64,000 nt of DNA from Thermanaerothrix daxensis (GCF_001306145.1 NZ_LGKO01000005.1:496001-560000), one strand, 5' to 3'; shown: positions 25,813-36,158, counted from the stretch's first letter. Notes: generated by a model not told the origin, from the letters alone. Made by a program: numbers and translations.

Positions 25813-27501
25813 TCATTTCAGTAGCGCGCGGACCTCATCCAGCAAATCATCGCTCATGAAATCTCCTTTCTGCATCAGGGATTGGATGTGGCCGCGCAAA
25901 CGCTCCTTCTCGGCTGGGGTTAATTCCTTGGCCGTGACCACGATGATGGGAATCTCGGCGGTTTCGGGCTGAGCCTGAAGGGCTTCGATGACTCCAAAGC
26001 CGTCAACCTCGGGCATCATCAAATCCAGGATGATAAGGTCGGGGTGTTCACGTTGAGCCAATTCAATGGCTTCGCGGCCGCTGGCTGCTTCAAAGAGGGT
26101 GTAGTCTCCCTGAGATTGCAGAATGCGGCGAATCAGACGGCGAGCCTCGGGATGATCATCTACAATGGCAATGCGTGGGAAACGGTCAATGGTGATCTTA
26201 CTGAGCGCGGCTAGCAGGCCTTCCTCGGCACCGGCTTGCATGGCCTCTGACACCACCACGCTGCGTGACCACCCCTCTCCCAAGATTGTGCGTTCAACTG
26301 GCAGGGTGTGCCCGGAGATGTTCATGACCACGACTTCATGAGGCTTGATCTGACCACTGCGCACCAATTTGATCAATCCGGCGCAGGCTACGGCAGCAGC
26401 CGGCTCGACCGACATGCCTTCCATTTTGGCGAGGAAGTGAATGGCGCGAAAGGCCTCTTCATCGCTGACACTTTCGAAGGCTCCTCCAGATCCTTCTAGC
26501 ATCCAGTTGCGCAGGAGGGTATAGGTTCGTCCAGGATCGCCAGTGGCCAGGGTGGCAATATGGGTATGCGGTGATTGAATTGGGATGGCAATCTCGCGAC
26601 CCTGTTTCCAGGCATTGACCATGGGAGCGCAACCCTCAACCTGGATCACCCCGATCTTGGGTATCCGGTCAATCCATCCCATCTGGTACATCTCGCGGAA
26701 GCCCTTGAGCACTCCCAATGGCCCCATGCCACCACTTACCGCCTGAATGTACCAGTCCGGGGCTCGCCAGCGGGGTCGGGCGGCTCCCAAACCATTGGCC
26801 GGGGGCTCTAATAAAACCTCGCCCAGTTGTTCAGCGATCTCATAGGCGATGGTCTTCATGGATTCAATATTGGTAATGCTTCTGGCTCCAGCATCGAGGA
26901 AGATGCCTCGCTGACGCGCAAATTCCGCGGCGACCTGCTTGGCCTGGTCATAAGAGCCGGTGACTTTGATGACTTGGGTGCCGTAAAGCGCAACCTCTCG
27001 CATCTTAGCTGCCGGCACCAGGCTGGTCAGGAAGGCCCAGAGTTTTATCCCGGCGCGGGCTGCATAGGCAGAATAAGCAATGGCCACATTCCCTGTTGAA
27101 GCCAGCACCACTTCACGCACCCCGGCGGCCTTCAGAGCAGAGATACTCAGAGCGGCCTGACGGTCCTTGAATGATGACGTGGGTCCCTGGCGTTCATCCT
27201 TCATGAAAAGGTTGGAACATCCCAGCATCATGCCCAGGTTTAGGGCACGGATTAACGGCGTTCCTCCCTCTGACAGGCGCAACTCCGGTGCGGGTTGGGT
27301 GACCGGCAGCAGTTCGCGATAGCGCCAGAGGTCGAAGGGTCGTTCTTTTAGTTGAGGCGGGAGAGCAGAGGCAAGATGTGCGTAATCATAAATGGCTTGT
27401 CGCCACGCGCCTCCACATACCGGGCATACGGTTTCCAGGGGTTGATAGGGTGCCCGAAAACCACAATCTAGGCACTCAATTTGACAGCGGTCATTGAGCA
27501 T
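25813..27501 (-). CDS. Threonine-synthase-like PLP enzyme fused to a receiver domain
   Basis: The 562-residue product has three parts. There is an N-terminal zinc-ribbon-like segment with two CxxC pairs ('CLDCGF', 'CPVCGG'). A fold-type II PLP enzyme follows (about residues 40-420) with the Lys in 'TSSFKDRQA' and 'ASTGNVAIAYSAYAARAG', matching threonine synthase. The C-terminus is a complete CheY-like receiver (about 440-562: 'AIVDDHPEARRL', phospho-acceptor Asp in 'IILDLMMPEVDG', 'VVTAKEL'). The receiver suggests phosphorylation-linked control of the enzyme or its location; the 1,657-residue hybrid kinase is encoded immediately upstream (9 bases). The enzymatic reaction is inferred; related PLP enzymes such as cysteate synthase cannot be excluded. 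Confidence 0.85.
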   Translation of the reverse strand: MLNDRCQIECLDCGFRAPYQPLETVCPVCGGAWRQAIYDYAHLASALPPQLKERPFDLWRYRELLPVTQPAPELRLSEGGTPLIRALNLGMMLGCSNLFMKDERQGPTSSFKDRQAALSISALKAAGVREVVLASTGNVAIAYSAYAARAGIKLWAFLTSLVPAAKMREVALYGTQVIKVTGSYDQAKQVAAEFARQRGIFLDAGARSITNIESMKTIAYEIAEQLGEVLLEPPANGLGAARPRWRAPDWYIQAVSGGMGPLGVLKGFREMYQMGWIDRIPKIGVIQVEGCAPMVNAWKQGREIAIPIQSPHTHIATLATGDPGRTYTLLRNWMLEGSGGAFESVSDEEAFRAIHFLAKMEGMSVEPAAAVACAGLIKLVRSGQIKPHEVVVMNISGHTLPVERTILGEGWSRSVVVSEAMQAGAEEGLLAALSKITIDRFPRIAIVDDHPEARRLIRRILQSQGDYTLFEAASGREAIELAQREHPDLIILDLMMPEVDGFGVIEALQAQPETAEIPIIVVTAKELTPAEKERLRGHIQSLMQKGDFMSDDLLDEVRALLK

Positions 27502-27510
27502 TCATTCACC

Positions 27511-30500
27511 TCAATGCAATGATGGATAGCCTTTATGCCACTTTTGAAGGGCCGACTCCAGCAGAGCAAAGAGCTCTTTTTCCTGTAACTGGCTCTTGTT
27601 GAGCATGCGCTTGCTGAATTCGGCCAGTTGTTCGCGTTGCTCGGGGGTCAAATCTCCTCCGGTGATAATGATGACCGGGATGCGATTCCAGGTAGGGTGG
27701 GTGCGCAGGGCTTCAAGAACCTGGAAGCCATCCATGCCGGGCATAAACAGGTCCAGCAAAATAACATCCGGAGTGTGTTGTGCTAGGTGCTTCAGAGCCG
27801 CCTGTCCGTTCTGAGCCACCTGAGTGTGGAAGCGTCCATCTGCCTCGAGGATTTTCTGAAGCAGACGCACGTCCTCTTCCGAATCATCTACGATCAAGAT
27901 TTTTGGGTCGTTGCCGCCATTCTTGAGGCGATAAAGTGCGTGGATCAGGTCCTCAGGCAGGAATGGCTTAACCAGGTAATCTGCGGCTCCCAGGCTGAAG
28001 CCCTTTTCTTCTTCTTCCAGGATACTGCAAATGATCACCGGAATATCTCGTGTCTCGGGATCGTTCTTCAGATCGAGGAGCACCTGCCAACCATCTTTGT
28101 CGGGCATCATCAGATCCAGGGTAATGGCAAAGGGTTTGAGGCGTTTTGCGGCAGGAACGGCCTGATGAGGATCGTGGAGGGGTACAATGCGGTAACCGTT
28201 GGTTTCCAGGTAACGCTGGTAAAGTTGGGTCACTTGATGGTCATCATCAATGGCCAGGATCACCGGGGTGCCTTCCGGCAGAGGTACGGGCTGGGAAGCG
28301 CTCTCCTCGGCTGAGGGTTTTGGGACCGGCAGGGTGAAGAAGAAAGTGCTCCCCTTGCCCACCTCACTCCATAACAAACCGATGCGCCCTCCATGCATTT
28401 CCACAAAAGAGCGGCAGATGGAGAGCCCCAACCCCGTCCCCCCTGTGCGACGGGTAGGGGAATCATCCACTTGTGAGAAAGGCTGGAAGAGTTTGGCGCG
28501 ATCTTCTTCTGCTATTCCAATGCCCGTGTCGGTAACGGTGACCATGATCTCAGGAGTGCCCTTGGGCCCCTCGATCACTTTGGCTTCTACCGTGATGGAT
28601 CCTTCCTCGGTGAATTTGGCGGCATTGGAAAGGAAATTGAGCAGCACCTGGCGGATGCGAGTCGCATCTGCAATCACGGTTGGCAGGTCGGCAGGAACGT
28701 GATGATGGAGGGTGATGGGTTTATCCTTAACTAACCCTATGGCAGTGGACATCACACTATTGATCAGATCCCCCAGGTTTACCTCGCTAAATTGGAGTTC
28801 CATCTTCCCGGCCTCAATCTTTGAAAGATCGAGGATGTCATTGATCAACCCCAGCAGATGTTGGCCAGAGTTGTAGATGGAGGTCAGGTCTTGGCGTTGC
28901 AATTCGGTGATAGGCCCGTCAATGCCTTTGAGGATCACCTTGGAGAAACCAATGATTGAATTCAAGGGTGTGCGCAACTCGTGGCTCATATTGGCCAGGA
29001 ACTGGCTCTTGAGGCGGTCGGCGCGACGCATTTCCTCAACGGCTTGTTGGGACAATTCATAGGCGCGGGCGTTTTCAATGGCCACGGCGATCTGGTCAGC
29101 CAAAATCTGGAGGACGTGGAGATCCTCAGAGGTGAAGGCATTTTCGCTGCGGGCATGGATATCCAGAACCCCCATGACATTGTCGCCTGTCTTGAGCGGA
29201 AGCACCACTTCGGATCGCGTGTAGGGAAGGTTTGGATTGGGTTGATAGAGGGGATCTTCCAGGACACGGTTCAGCACCAGGGGCTCTCCTGTGGTTGCAA
29301 CTCGCCCGATGGGGGTACGCGAACCTCTCGCATAACGAACCGGATTGTTCAGCAGGTCCTCACGCCCTGCACCAGCCGCCTCGCGTAAAATCAAATAGGC
29401 CCCTTCTTCGTTAAACAGGTAAATGCCTGCATGGTAGTAGTTGAAGCGCTGGGTTACCAGGTGTACCATGCGTCCGAGCAGGGTGTTGAGGTCCAGTGTG
29501 CTCAGTGTGTCGCGAGCAATCTGAGCCGCCGTTTCGAGTTGGAGGGCACGGCGCTGGGCTTCACGCAGGAGGTTGAAACGTTCAACGGCAACGGTGATTC
29601 CGTTGCCAGCGGCTTGTAGAATCTGGAGGTCATCCGCAGAGAGTGTCATCGGATGAGAAGAGGAGACGGTCAGCAAACCCAGGAGACGTTCGCCACTGCG
29701 CAGGGGAATGAAGCATCCGGAATGAATCCCCAGCGTTTGCAGGGTATTGCGTGAGGTCGAGTCCAGAGCGCTTTGCTCAAGGTTGGCGAGCACCAGAATA
29801 TCCTGGCTCAGTTGGCTAAGGAGCGGGAAAGCCTGAGCCGGAAGTATCATCCCCTGGCGCTGCAGGGAGGGATTTGTGGAGCAAAAGCCTGCGATCTCGA
29901 GTGAGGTGACCTCACCTTCGGGGGTTTGATTGACCAGAATAATGGCCAGGTTTTCGGCGCTCGCGGGCATAGCGTGCCGGAAAAGCAAATCGGCCAACTC
30001 CTGAACCTCGCGGGCCTGGGCAATGCCATTACTGATAGTGTAGAGCAATTCGGTGCGGGCCAGAGCCTTTTGGGTCTGCTCGAAGAGGCGCAGGTTTTCG
30101 ACTTCGGTGGCCATCTGCCCGGCCAGTGGGGGATAGGTGCGCAACTCCCGTCCACTGAAGTGATGCGGCTCATCGCATAGCAGCAATAGGGCTCCTAATT
30201 GTTCGCGTGATGCCCACAAAGGCAATGCTGCAAGGGCCCGAACGGAGAGATCCAGCAAACGCTGGCGCATGTCTGGGTCGGTGATCTGCTCTAAAACATC
30301 CTCATAAAACTGTGGGGTGCGGGTGCGCGTCAGACGGAAATAGGGGTGATCGGGGCCGTATAGGGTGTCCACTGGGGGCGGTGGCGTGCCACGACCACTA
30401 TGCCAGTTAGCAGCGACGCGCAGGTAATCCTTCCCTAGTGTGGAGTCGCTCTCGCTGAGAAGCAAAACTGCCCGATTGATAGCCGGGATGCGCATCCCTT

Positions 30501-32484
30501 GGGGGATGACGGCTACCATCTCTTGCAGAGTGGCGGCGGTGGACATGCGCGTGCTGAGATGGTACAGGTTTTCAGTTTCGTCCAGCGAGGCTTGTAATTG
30601 CTCTAGCAGATCCTGACGCACCAGAGTGTTGGCGACGGCATCTGCGGCTAAGCGCAAGATATTGATCTCATCGGTTTGCCAGAGACGTGGAGTGGTTTGT
30701 TCAAACGCCAGGAAACCGGGCACAGAGGCTTTGCCAGGAACAGCCAGGAGCAGAATTGAAGCAGTGTTCAGATTGCGTAGAAAGTTCTGTTCAAAGGCTT
30801 CCAAATCATCCAGGGTAGCAGCAACCCATCCCTGATCGCGTAGTGGCCGGCTCCACGATGGGAAGAGTGCTATCGGCATGTGTTGGAGTTTGTTGCGCTC
30901 GAGTTGAAATTCGCTCTCCTGTTTAGACCAATCGGCGATGGCTGACCAGTAAAGCCCCTGCTCGTCCTCTTTGACAGTAGCGTAGAAAACATGATCGCAT
31001 TGAGCGGCTTCACCCAGCAGACTTAGCACCTCACGCAATGCCTTAAGCCCCGATTCGCTCAATAACGTCACTGCCCGCGCGACGCCTGCCTGGTACCGCT
31101 CGCGGGTTTCAATTGCACGCAAACCGGCAACGACTTCCTGGAACAGGTTAGCGTTCTGGAGTGAGATGCTCAACTGGGTAACCAGGGTGGAGAGTAGCTC
31201 GTACTGAACCCGTGAGTAAGCATCGGGCGAAGTGAAAGATTGAACCAACAAAGCCCCGATGATGCGTTCGCCGGTGCTCATTGGGAACGCCATCAAAGCC
31301 CGGGGGGTAGGTTTGGGAAGGCGAATGCCCCGGCGTTGAAGTTCTTCTTCCAGGTTTTGGCCCAACCAGAGCGACTTGCGTTCCTGAATGACATAACCGA
31401 GAAGATCATCTTTGAAAAGAGGGGAAGCGGGCCAATCCCGCAACTCGCCATTCTGAATCACCAACGGGAAGCGGAGCAAGCGGGGCTTTTCGTCGTAAAG
31501 CGCCAGTACCAGATTGGTATTATCGGCGATTTGCCCCACAGCCTGAGGCACCAGATCCAGAATTTCCTCTGCCTCTGTCAGCCGCGAGATTTGTTGACCG
31601 ATCTCGTTGAGGAGCGCCAGTTGTTGATTGCGGCGGAGCAGTTCTTGCTCGGCACGTGTGCGTTCGGCCAGTTCTTGCTGTACGGCGGCGTAAAGTTGAG
31701 CATTCTCAATGGCCAGACTGAGTTGCCGCAGTACTTCCTCTACCAGCAAAATCTCATCTTCTGTCCAGATTCGATCCGGGGTCTCATCCAATACTTCCAG
31801 CAATCCCTCGCCGAAACCGGGTAAGGTCAGGGGTGCGGTAAGGCGAGCCGGTTGAGCCAGCGAACGCTGATGCACGGCGGCTTTTGATCCGGAATCTCCG
31901 CGAGTGTTTATAGAAGAAGTGGAATGAGTCGGTCGAGAGGTAACCTTAACTGTGGGTGTGACCGGGCGGGTTTTTACATCGGCATTGGCAGGTCGGCGCG
32001 AAGGTGGAGCTGGAGGGGGAGATGGGGGGGCATCTATAGCCGATGTGGGAGCGGGTTGAGGTGTAGGGGTCTCTAATACCTGGATATAGCCGCGCCAGTG
32101 GCGATTGGGCTCAGAAGCGCTTCCCAGCGGGTACGCTGTTAGGCGTAGGGCGAGCGTTTGGCCGTATGAATTCTGCCAAGTGAATTCTTCCTCAAAGGGG
32201 GTTTCGGGGGCTTCTAGCCAGCGCTGGAGATGGGAAACTATATTGGCCGGCAGGAAGATCTCAAATAAGTTGCTCCCAATCCATTGTTCGGGAGAAAGAT
32301 CCAACCAGCGGGAAACTTCCGGGCTACAGGCCACGCAAATACCATTGACCAGGCAGGTGAACCCCCATCCCTGCGGAGTGGGTTCCGCTGAGGCCTGATG
32401 GCGAGAGGGTGTTTTTCCCTCTTGGAAGGAATTGAGTTGTTCGAAGAGAGCATCAAGCCGGCTGTGCAAGGGTTTCTTCGACAT
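27511..32484 (-). CDS. Giant hybrid histidine kinase (PAS, multiple GAF, HisKA, HATPase, two receivers)
   Basis: The 1,657-residue cytoplasmic sensor has an N-terminal PAS-like domain (about 45-150) and a Pro/Ser/Thr-rich linker (about 155-215). About five GAF domains fill 230-1140; one near 1000-1135 has 'FNYYHAGIYLFNEEGAYLILREA' and 'LPYTRSEVVLPL'. Then come HisKA with 'MSHELRTPLNSIIGFSK' (His about 1167), HATPase with 'RTGGTGLGLSICRSFVEMHGG', and two receivers (about 1405-1520, 'TLDLMMPDKDG'; about 1527-1645, 'LLDLFMPGMDG'). No membrane segment is visible. It is the only kinase in the operon and is likely to phosphorylate the stand-alone receivers at 42.3-43.2 kb and perhaps the enzyme-fused one. 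It overlaps parA. Confidence 0.92.
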   Translation of the reverse strand: MSKKPLHSRLDALFEQLNSFQEGKTPSRHQASAEPTPQGWGFTCLVNGICVACSPEVSRWLDLSPEQWIGSNLFEIFLPANIVSHLQRWLEAPETPFEEEFTWQNSYGQTLALRLTAYPLGSASEPNRHWRGYIQVLETPTPQPAPTSAIDAPPSPPPAPPSRRPANADVKTRPVTPTVKVTSRPTHSTSSINTRGDSGSKAAVHQRSLAQPARLTAPLTLPGFGEGLLEVLDETPDRIWTEDEILLVEEVLRQLSLAIENAQLYAAVQQELAERTRAEQELLRRNQQLALLNEIGQQISRLTEAEEILDLVPQAVGQIADNTNLVLALYDEKPRLLRFPLVIQNGELRDWPASPLFKDDLLGYVIQERKSLWLGQNLEEELQRRGIRLPKPTPRALMAFPMSTGERIIGALLVQSFTSPDAYSRVQYELLSTLVTQLSISLQNANLFQEVVAGLRAIETRERYQAGVARAVTLLSESGLKALREVLSLLGEAAQCDHVFYATVKEDEQGLYWSAIADWSKQESEFQLERNKLQHMPIALFPSWSRPLRDQGWVAATLDDLEAFEQNFLRNLNTASILLLAVPGKASVPGFLAFEQTTPRLWQTDEINILRLAADAVANTLVRQDLLEQLQASLDETENLYHLSTRMSTAATLQEMVAVIPQGMRIPAINRAVLLLSESDSTLGKDYLRVAANWHSGRGTPPPPVDTLYGPDHPYFRLTRTRTPQFYEDVLEQITDPDMRQRLLDLSVRALAALPLWASREQLGALLLLCDEPHHFSGRELRTYPPLAGQMATEVENLRLFEQTQKALARTELLYTISNGIAQAREVQELADLLFRHAMPASAENLAIILVNQTPEGEVTSLEIAGFCSTNPSLQRQGMILPAQAFPLLSQLSQDILVLANLEQSALDSTSRNTLQTLGIHSGCFIPLRSGERLLGLLTVSSSHPMTLSADDLQILQAAGNGITVAVERFNLLREAQRRALQLETAAQIARDTLSTLDLNTLLGRMVHLVTQRFNYYHAGIYLFNEEGAYLILREAAGAGREDLLNNPVRYARGSRTPIGRVATTGEPLVLNRVLEDPLYQPNPNLPYTRSEVVLPLKTGDNVMGVLDIHARSENAFTSEDLHVLQILADQIAVAIENARAYELSQQAVEEMRRADRLKSQFLANMSHELRTPLNSIIGFSKVILKGIDGPITELQRQDLTSIYNSGQHLLGLINDILDLSKIEAGKMELQFSEVNLGDLINSVMSTAIGLVKDKPITLHHHVPADLPTVIADATRIRQVLLNFLSNAAKFTEEGSITVEAKVIEGPKGTPEIMVTVTDTGIGIAEEDRAKLFQPFSQVDDSPTRRTGGTGLGLSICRSFVEMHGGRIGLLWSEVGKGSTFFFTLPVPKPSAEESASQPVPLPEGTPVILAIDDDHQVTQLYQRYLETNGYRIVPLHDPHQAVPAAKRLKPFAITLDLMMPDKDGWQVLLDLKNDPETRDIPVIICSILEEEEKGFSLGAADYLVKPFLPEDLIHALYRLKNGGNDPKILIVDDSEEDVRLLQKILEADGRFHTQVAQNGQAALKHLAQHTPDVILLDLFMPGMDGFQVLEALRTHPTWNRIPVIIITGGDLTPEQREQLAEFSKRMLNKSQLQEKELFALLESALQKWHKGYPSLH

Positions 32485-33235
32485 GGTGGATTATCTCCTG
32501 GGCCAATACACGGTATTGCAGCGCAGCCCGACTCTTGGGGGCATGCTGGATAATGGGGGTGCCAGCGATGGCGCTTTCGCGTAGCCGTGTGTCAATGGGG
32601 ATCACGGTTTCCGTGAGCCCCTCGGCGAAGTGGTCGTGCAAGTATTGGTAAAGTGTGCGGTGGATACGATTGCGCTGGTCGAACATGGTAAGGAGCAAGC
32701 GGTAGGAGAGGGTAGGATTATACTGCTCGCGAATACGACGAATTAGTGCCAGTACATTTCTTAAGGCATAAATTGAGAAAAACTCAGCCTGGGTAGGAAT
32801 CAGGGCTGTGTCAGCAGCAGCCAGTGCGTTGCTCATTAGAGCACCTAGAAACGGGGGACTATCGAGAATCACATAGTCAAACCTGGCACCTATAAAGGGA
32901 AGTTTCTTTTGGAGCAGGGTTTCATAACCTGGTTGGTGAGGGAGCAGGCGCTCGGCTAAATTTAGCGATGGGTTGCCGCCCAAGAGGTGAAGCCGTTCGA
33001 TTTTGGTGGGTTTCCAGAGTGCTTCTGCCGAGGGGTAATTTTCCAAAAGGATGTCCAGGATGGTAACCCTAATCTCCTGAGGATCTGCACCAACGGCCAG
33101 TGTGAGGTTGGCCTGGGCGTCCATATCCACGAGCAGAACGGAATACCCCATCTCAGCCAATGCAGCCCCAAGATTGACCGTGGTTGTTGTTTTAGCCACA
33201 CCGCCTTTCTCATTCGTTACCGCTATACATTTCAT
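32453..33235 (-). CDS. ParA/Soj-family ATPase (orphan)
   Basis: The 260-residue Walker-type ATPase has the deviant Walker A 'NEKGGVAKTTTTVNLG', 'DMDAQANLTLAVG' and 'YVILDSPPFLGALMSNAL', all as in Soj/ParA. No ParB gene or obvious centromere repeats lie nearby. In this signalling operon it could position a sensory cluster on the nucleoid, as orphan ParA proteins do for chemosensory arrays or carboxysomes; that is inference. ATG 33235 is preferred because AGGAGG lies 5-6 bases upstream; ATG 33238 and longer starts exist. It overlaps the hybrid kinase by 32 bases. Confidence 0.88.
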   Translation of the reverse strand: MKCIAVTNEKGGVAKTTTTVNLGAALAEMGYSVLLVDMDAQANLTLAVGADPQEIRVTILDILLENYPSAEALWKPTKIERLHLLGGNPSLNLAERLLPHQPGYETLLQKKLPFIGARFDYVILDSPPFLGALMSNALAAADTALIPTQAEFFSIYALRNVLALIRRIREQYNPTLSYRLLLTMFDQRNRIHRTLYQYLHDHFAEGLTETVIPIDTRLRESAIAGTPIIQHAPKSRAALQYRVLAQEIIHHVEETLAQPA

Positions 33236-33269
33236 CATGCCCTCCTGCGCGGTTGACACTCACGGTTGA

Positions 33270-36158
33270 CTATTGGTTTTTGCCGTTGCCGGGCACCTCA
33301 TCATTCGATGAGGGAGCAGGTGGACGGTTGAAGACGATTTGAACGTGCGAAGCACCCAGCGCGCGTTGGAGTTCTTCCATGGTGATATCCAGCATGGTCT
33401 GCGGATCTGTGGCAGCGCGGATCCGCCCGGTGATTTCCAGGGCCTTACGTTCGCGTTCAGCGCGGCGTAGGGTGGTTTCGAGCAAACGGGCGTTCTCCAG
33501 GGCTAGGGCCACCTGTGCCGCTATGGCTTTCAGGGCTTCGATCTCTTCCTCGGTCCAGTCTCGTTCGGGTGCCCCCACATCCTGGACCCGAATGACACCC
33601 AGAATTTCATCACGTAACTGAATGGGTACCGCCAAGACGGCTGCCTGCCCCTCCTCGGCTGGGGCAACTGTCACCTCACCCCGGCGGATAGCGGCTTCAA
33701 TTTCCGGCTGCGAAAGCGGGGGTTGAGTGAACAACCCCTGTGCGGTGTAGATATAGGCGCGGTGACGGCGAGAACGGACTTCTTTTTCCCATTCCTGCTG
33801 GAGGTAGCGCCGGTTCACGCGACGTGCCTCGTCCAGAGCACGCATGGTTTCTTCAAGCAACTGGTTGTTGACGATAGCAATAGCAATCTGATCAGCCAGC
33901 GTACTGAAGAGTTCAATATCTTCTGGGGTGAAGGCGTTGGGTTGAGTGCTCTGAACATCCAGAGCGCCAATGACACGATTATTGGCGATAAGAGGAAGCG
34001 CCATTTCAGAGCGCGTTTCGGGCAGGTCGGGGTTCTTAAAGTGCACTGCGTCTTCGCCCACGTCCGTGGCAATACGGGGTTGTCCGGTGGCTGTCACATA
34101 GCCTACAATACCCACCTTACCAACTGGCAGTTTATGCTGGCGCGCCAGCATGCGCTTGCCCCCTTCGCTATTAGCGGCACGCAACACCGCGTATTCGCCT
34201 TTCTCATCAAGGAGAAAAACGCCAACATGGTAGAAACCAAAGCGCTCGCTAATCAGGGTGGTCACTTGATTGAGCAGACTTTCAAGTGCCTGGGCAGACA
34301 CAATGCTCCGCGCGACATCGGCTACCGTCTGGAGCTGACGTGTGCGGTAGCGCAGGGCTTCATTTTGCTGAGCCAGTTCGCGGGTGCGTTCACGAACGCG
34401 GTCTTCCAGTTCGTTAATAAGGCTGCGCAGTTGCGCTGTCATCGTATTGAAGGCATTACCCAGTGTCCCAATCTCATCCCGGCTTTCTACGCTGGCCTCG
34501 GCTTCCAGATCCCCAGCCGTGATTCGCTCGGCAGTCTTTGTTAACTGAATCACCGGCGCGCTCAAGGCCCCTGAGACCCAGGAGGCTGCCAGACCCACAG
34601 CCGCAGCAAACAATGCGGCAATGATGACGGCTAGACGACCCTGGGCTTGAAGCAAAGCCAGGAGGGTACTCTGTTCGCGTACGAAGAGGACGTACCAGGG
34701 TTTGGTCTGTAAACGCACAGCCACACCACTTTCCAGGTGGCCGGGTCTATCCGGATGCACTTCCAAAGTAAAGTAGGTTACACTGGAACCGCGTTTTAGA
34801 ACATTGGCCAGGTCTGTCTGGTTGGTATAGTTTACGTAGGGATGGTAAGGTAGACGATTGAGTTGTGCTAATTCCAGAGTTTGTGAGTAAGTGGGGGGAG
34901 TGAGAAATTTATAGAGGTGGGTTGGCGTCATGACATCGGCGATGCGCATAAAGTTTTCATCCAGCAAAATGGGGTAGGAATGTAAGCCCAGGAGATTGAG
35001 TTTGGGCTCCAGCAGACGCTGGAATATCTGGGCGTCGTATTCAAGGCGCAAAACCCCAATAATCTGCTGGCGCTCGTCACGGATAGGCACGGCGAAGTAG
35101 ATATAAGCAACTTTGTTCTCCGGGTTAAATTCAATAGGGGAGATATACACCTGCCCGGTACGTGTCACCTGCATGAAATAGTCGCGTTTGCTCTCATTCT
35201 GACCAATTGCGGCTGGGTTACTATCGTAGATGTTCTGCCCACGTAAATTGAGTAGCCCGTAGGAAACCAGGTGGGTTTCGTGCTTTAATAACAGAGAGTT
35301 CAGGGTCACCCGCAGTTGTTCTTCTTGAGGGCTACCCTGCCGTTTGGTGGGATCCATAACCAGATAATCGTAGAAAACTCTTAGATTGGCCTCGGTGATG
35401 AGGGAGTCACGGTTGGAGGCGAGAAAGGTGTCAATTTCTTGAGCCACCTGCTGGGCAGCCAGGCGTAAAGCCTGATTACTCTGATTTTGCAGGCTGGTGA
35501 AGATGAAGCGCGTATCAACCAGCGAGAGCAGAATCAGAGGAGCGATGGCCATCCCCAATGCGCTGGTGACCAGTCGGACACGCAGGGTGACGGTCACGTA
35601 GTCCAGACTGAGCAGCACCAGGTAAACCATCGCCAACGTGCCTAAGAGGATGGGCAACGAATCAGCAATGACAGGAATTGAGACCTGGAGCTGGGGAAAT
35701 AGTGATCCTACTAGGGCGGTGGTTACGGCTATGAAGAAGGCGCGGGTGATTGCCGGTTCACGACTTTGCTCTTCCAAAACCCCGGTGGCAACCAGAATGC
35801 CGTAAAGGAAGGATAGAAGCGCGAGATAAACGGCGGTGGATTGGCTCAACGCTGCCAGGATCAAAAGAGAGAATTGGAAGGCAGGCGCGAGCCGGGGCAT
35901 TGCCTGGCGGTAGTCGGCTTGCTCGGGTGAGTTGGCAATGATGGAGAGGACAATCAATGAGGTCAGCCCGAACGTGATTGCCAGGACGTAAAGCTGCCAG
36001 AACTGCGGCTGGTAAAACATTCCGATCAGGAAGAGAGCGGCCAAAAGCCCCAGGATCAATGCCGTACTGAAGGTTATGGCGGTTGCCAATTGGCGCTGTT
36101 TGGTTTCAATCGGGATCTGTGTGGGATCAAACACAGGTAATGCCGCGGATGAAATCAT
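33270..36158 (-). CDS. Membrane sensor: multi-TM, Cache, HAMP, two GAF domains, no kinase
   Basis: The 962-residue product has about six N-terminal membrane helices (20-190) and an extracytoplasmic Cache-like region (about 225-500, 'VYISPIEFNPENKVAYIYFAVPI'). Next come a membrane helix, a HAMP domain ('LTKTAERITAGDLEAEA...DEIGTLGNAFNTMTAQL', about 525-580) and a coiled coil. A first GAF (about 615-770) has 'FGFYHVGVFLLDEKGEYAVLRAA' and 'FKNPDLPETRSEMALPL'; a second, weaker GAF lies at about 800-915. No output domain (HisKA, GGDEF, MCP hub) is visible, which is unusual for a HAMP protein. The start overlaps the stop of the next sensor gene (ATGA). Confidence 0.85.
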   Translation of the reverse strand: MISSAALPVFDPTQIPIETKQRQLATAITFSTALILGLLAALFLIGMFYQPQFWQLYVLAITFGLTSLIVLSIIANSPEQADYRQAMPRLAPAFQFSLLILAALSQSTAVYLALLSFLYGILVATGVLEEQSREPAITRAFFIAVTTALVGSLFPQLQVSIPVIADSLPILLGTLAMVYLVLLSLDYVTVTLRVRLVTSALGMAIAPLILLSLVDTRFIFTSLQNQSNQALRLAAQQVAQEIDTFLASNRDSLITEANLRVFYDYLVMDPTKRQGSPQEEQLRVTLNSLLLKHETHLVSYGLLNLRGQNIYDSNPAAIGQNESKRDYFMQVTRTGQVYISPIEFNPENKVAYIYFAVPIRDERQQIIGVLRLEYDAQIFQRLLEPKLNLLGLHSYPILLDENFMRIADVMTPTHLYKFLTPPTYSQTLELAQLNRLPYHPYVNYTNQTDLANVLKRGSSVTYFTLEVHPDRPGHLESGVAVRLQTKPWYVLFVREQSTLLALLQAQGRLAVIIAALFAAAVGLAASWVSGALSAPVIQLTKTAERITAGDLEAEASVESRDEIGTLGNAFNTMTAQLRSLINELEDRVRERTRELAQQNEALRYRTRQLQTVADVARSIVSAQALESLLNQVTTLISERFGFYHVGVFLLDEKGEYAVLRAANSEGGKRMLARQHKLPVGKVGIVGYVTATGQPRIATDVGEDAVHFKNPDLPETRSEMALPLIANNRVIGALDVQSTQPNAFTPEDIELFSTLADQIAIAIVNNQLLEETMRALDEARRVNRRYLQQEWEKEVRSRRHRAYIYTAQGLFTQPPLSQPEIEAAIRRGEVTVAPAEEGQAAVLAVPIQLRDEILGVIRVQDVGAPERDWTEEEIEALKAIAAQVALALENARLLETTLRRAERERKALEITGRIRAATDPQTMLDITMEELQRALGASHVQIVFNRPPAPSSNDEVPGNGKNQ

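Noticed and set aside
33723-34544. 273-codon plus-strand frame inside the Cache-HAMP-GAF gene
   Set aside because: Shadow frame; the minus-strand gene has clear domains here.
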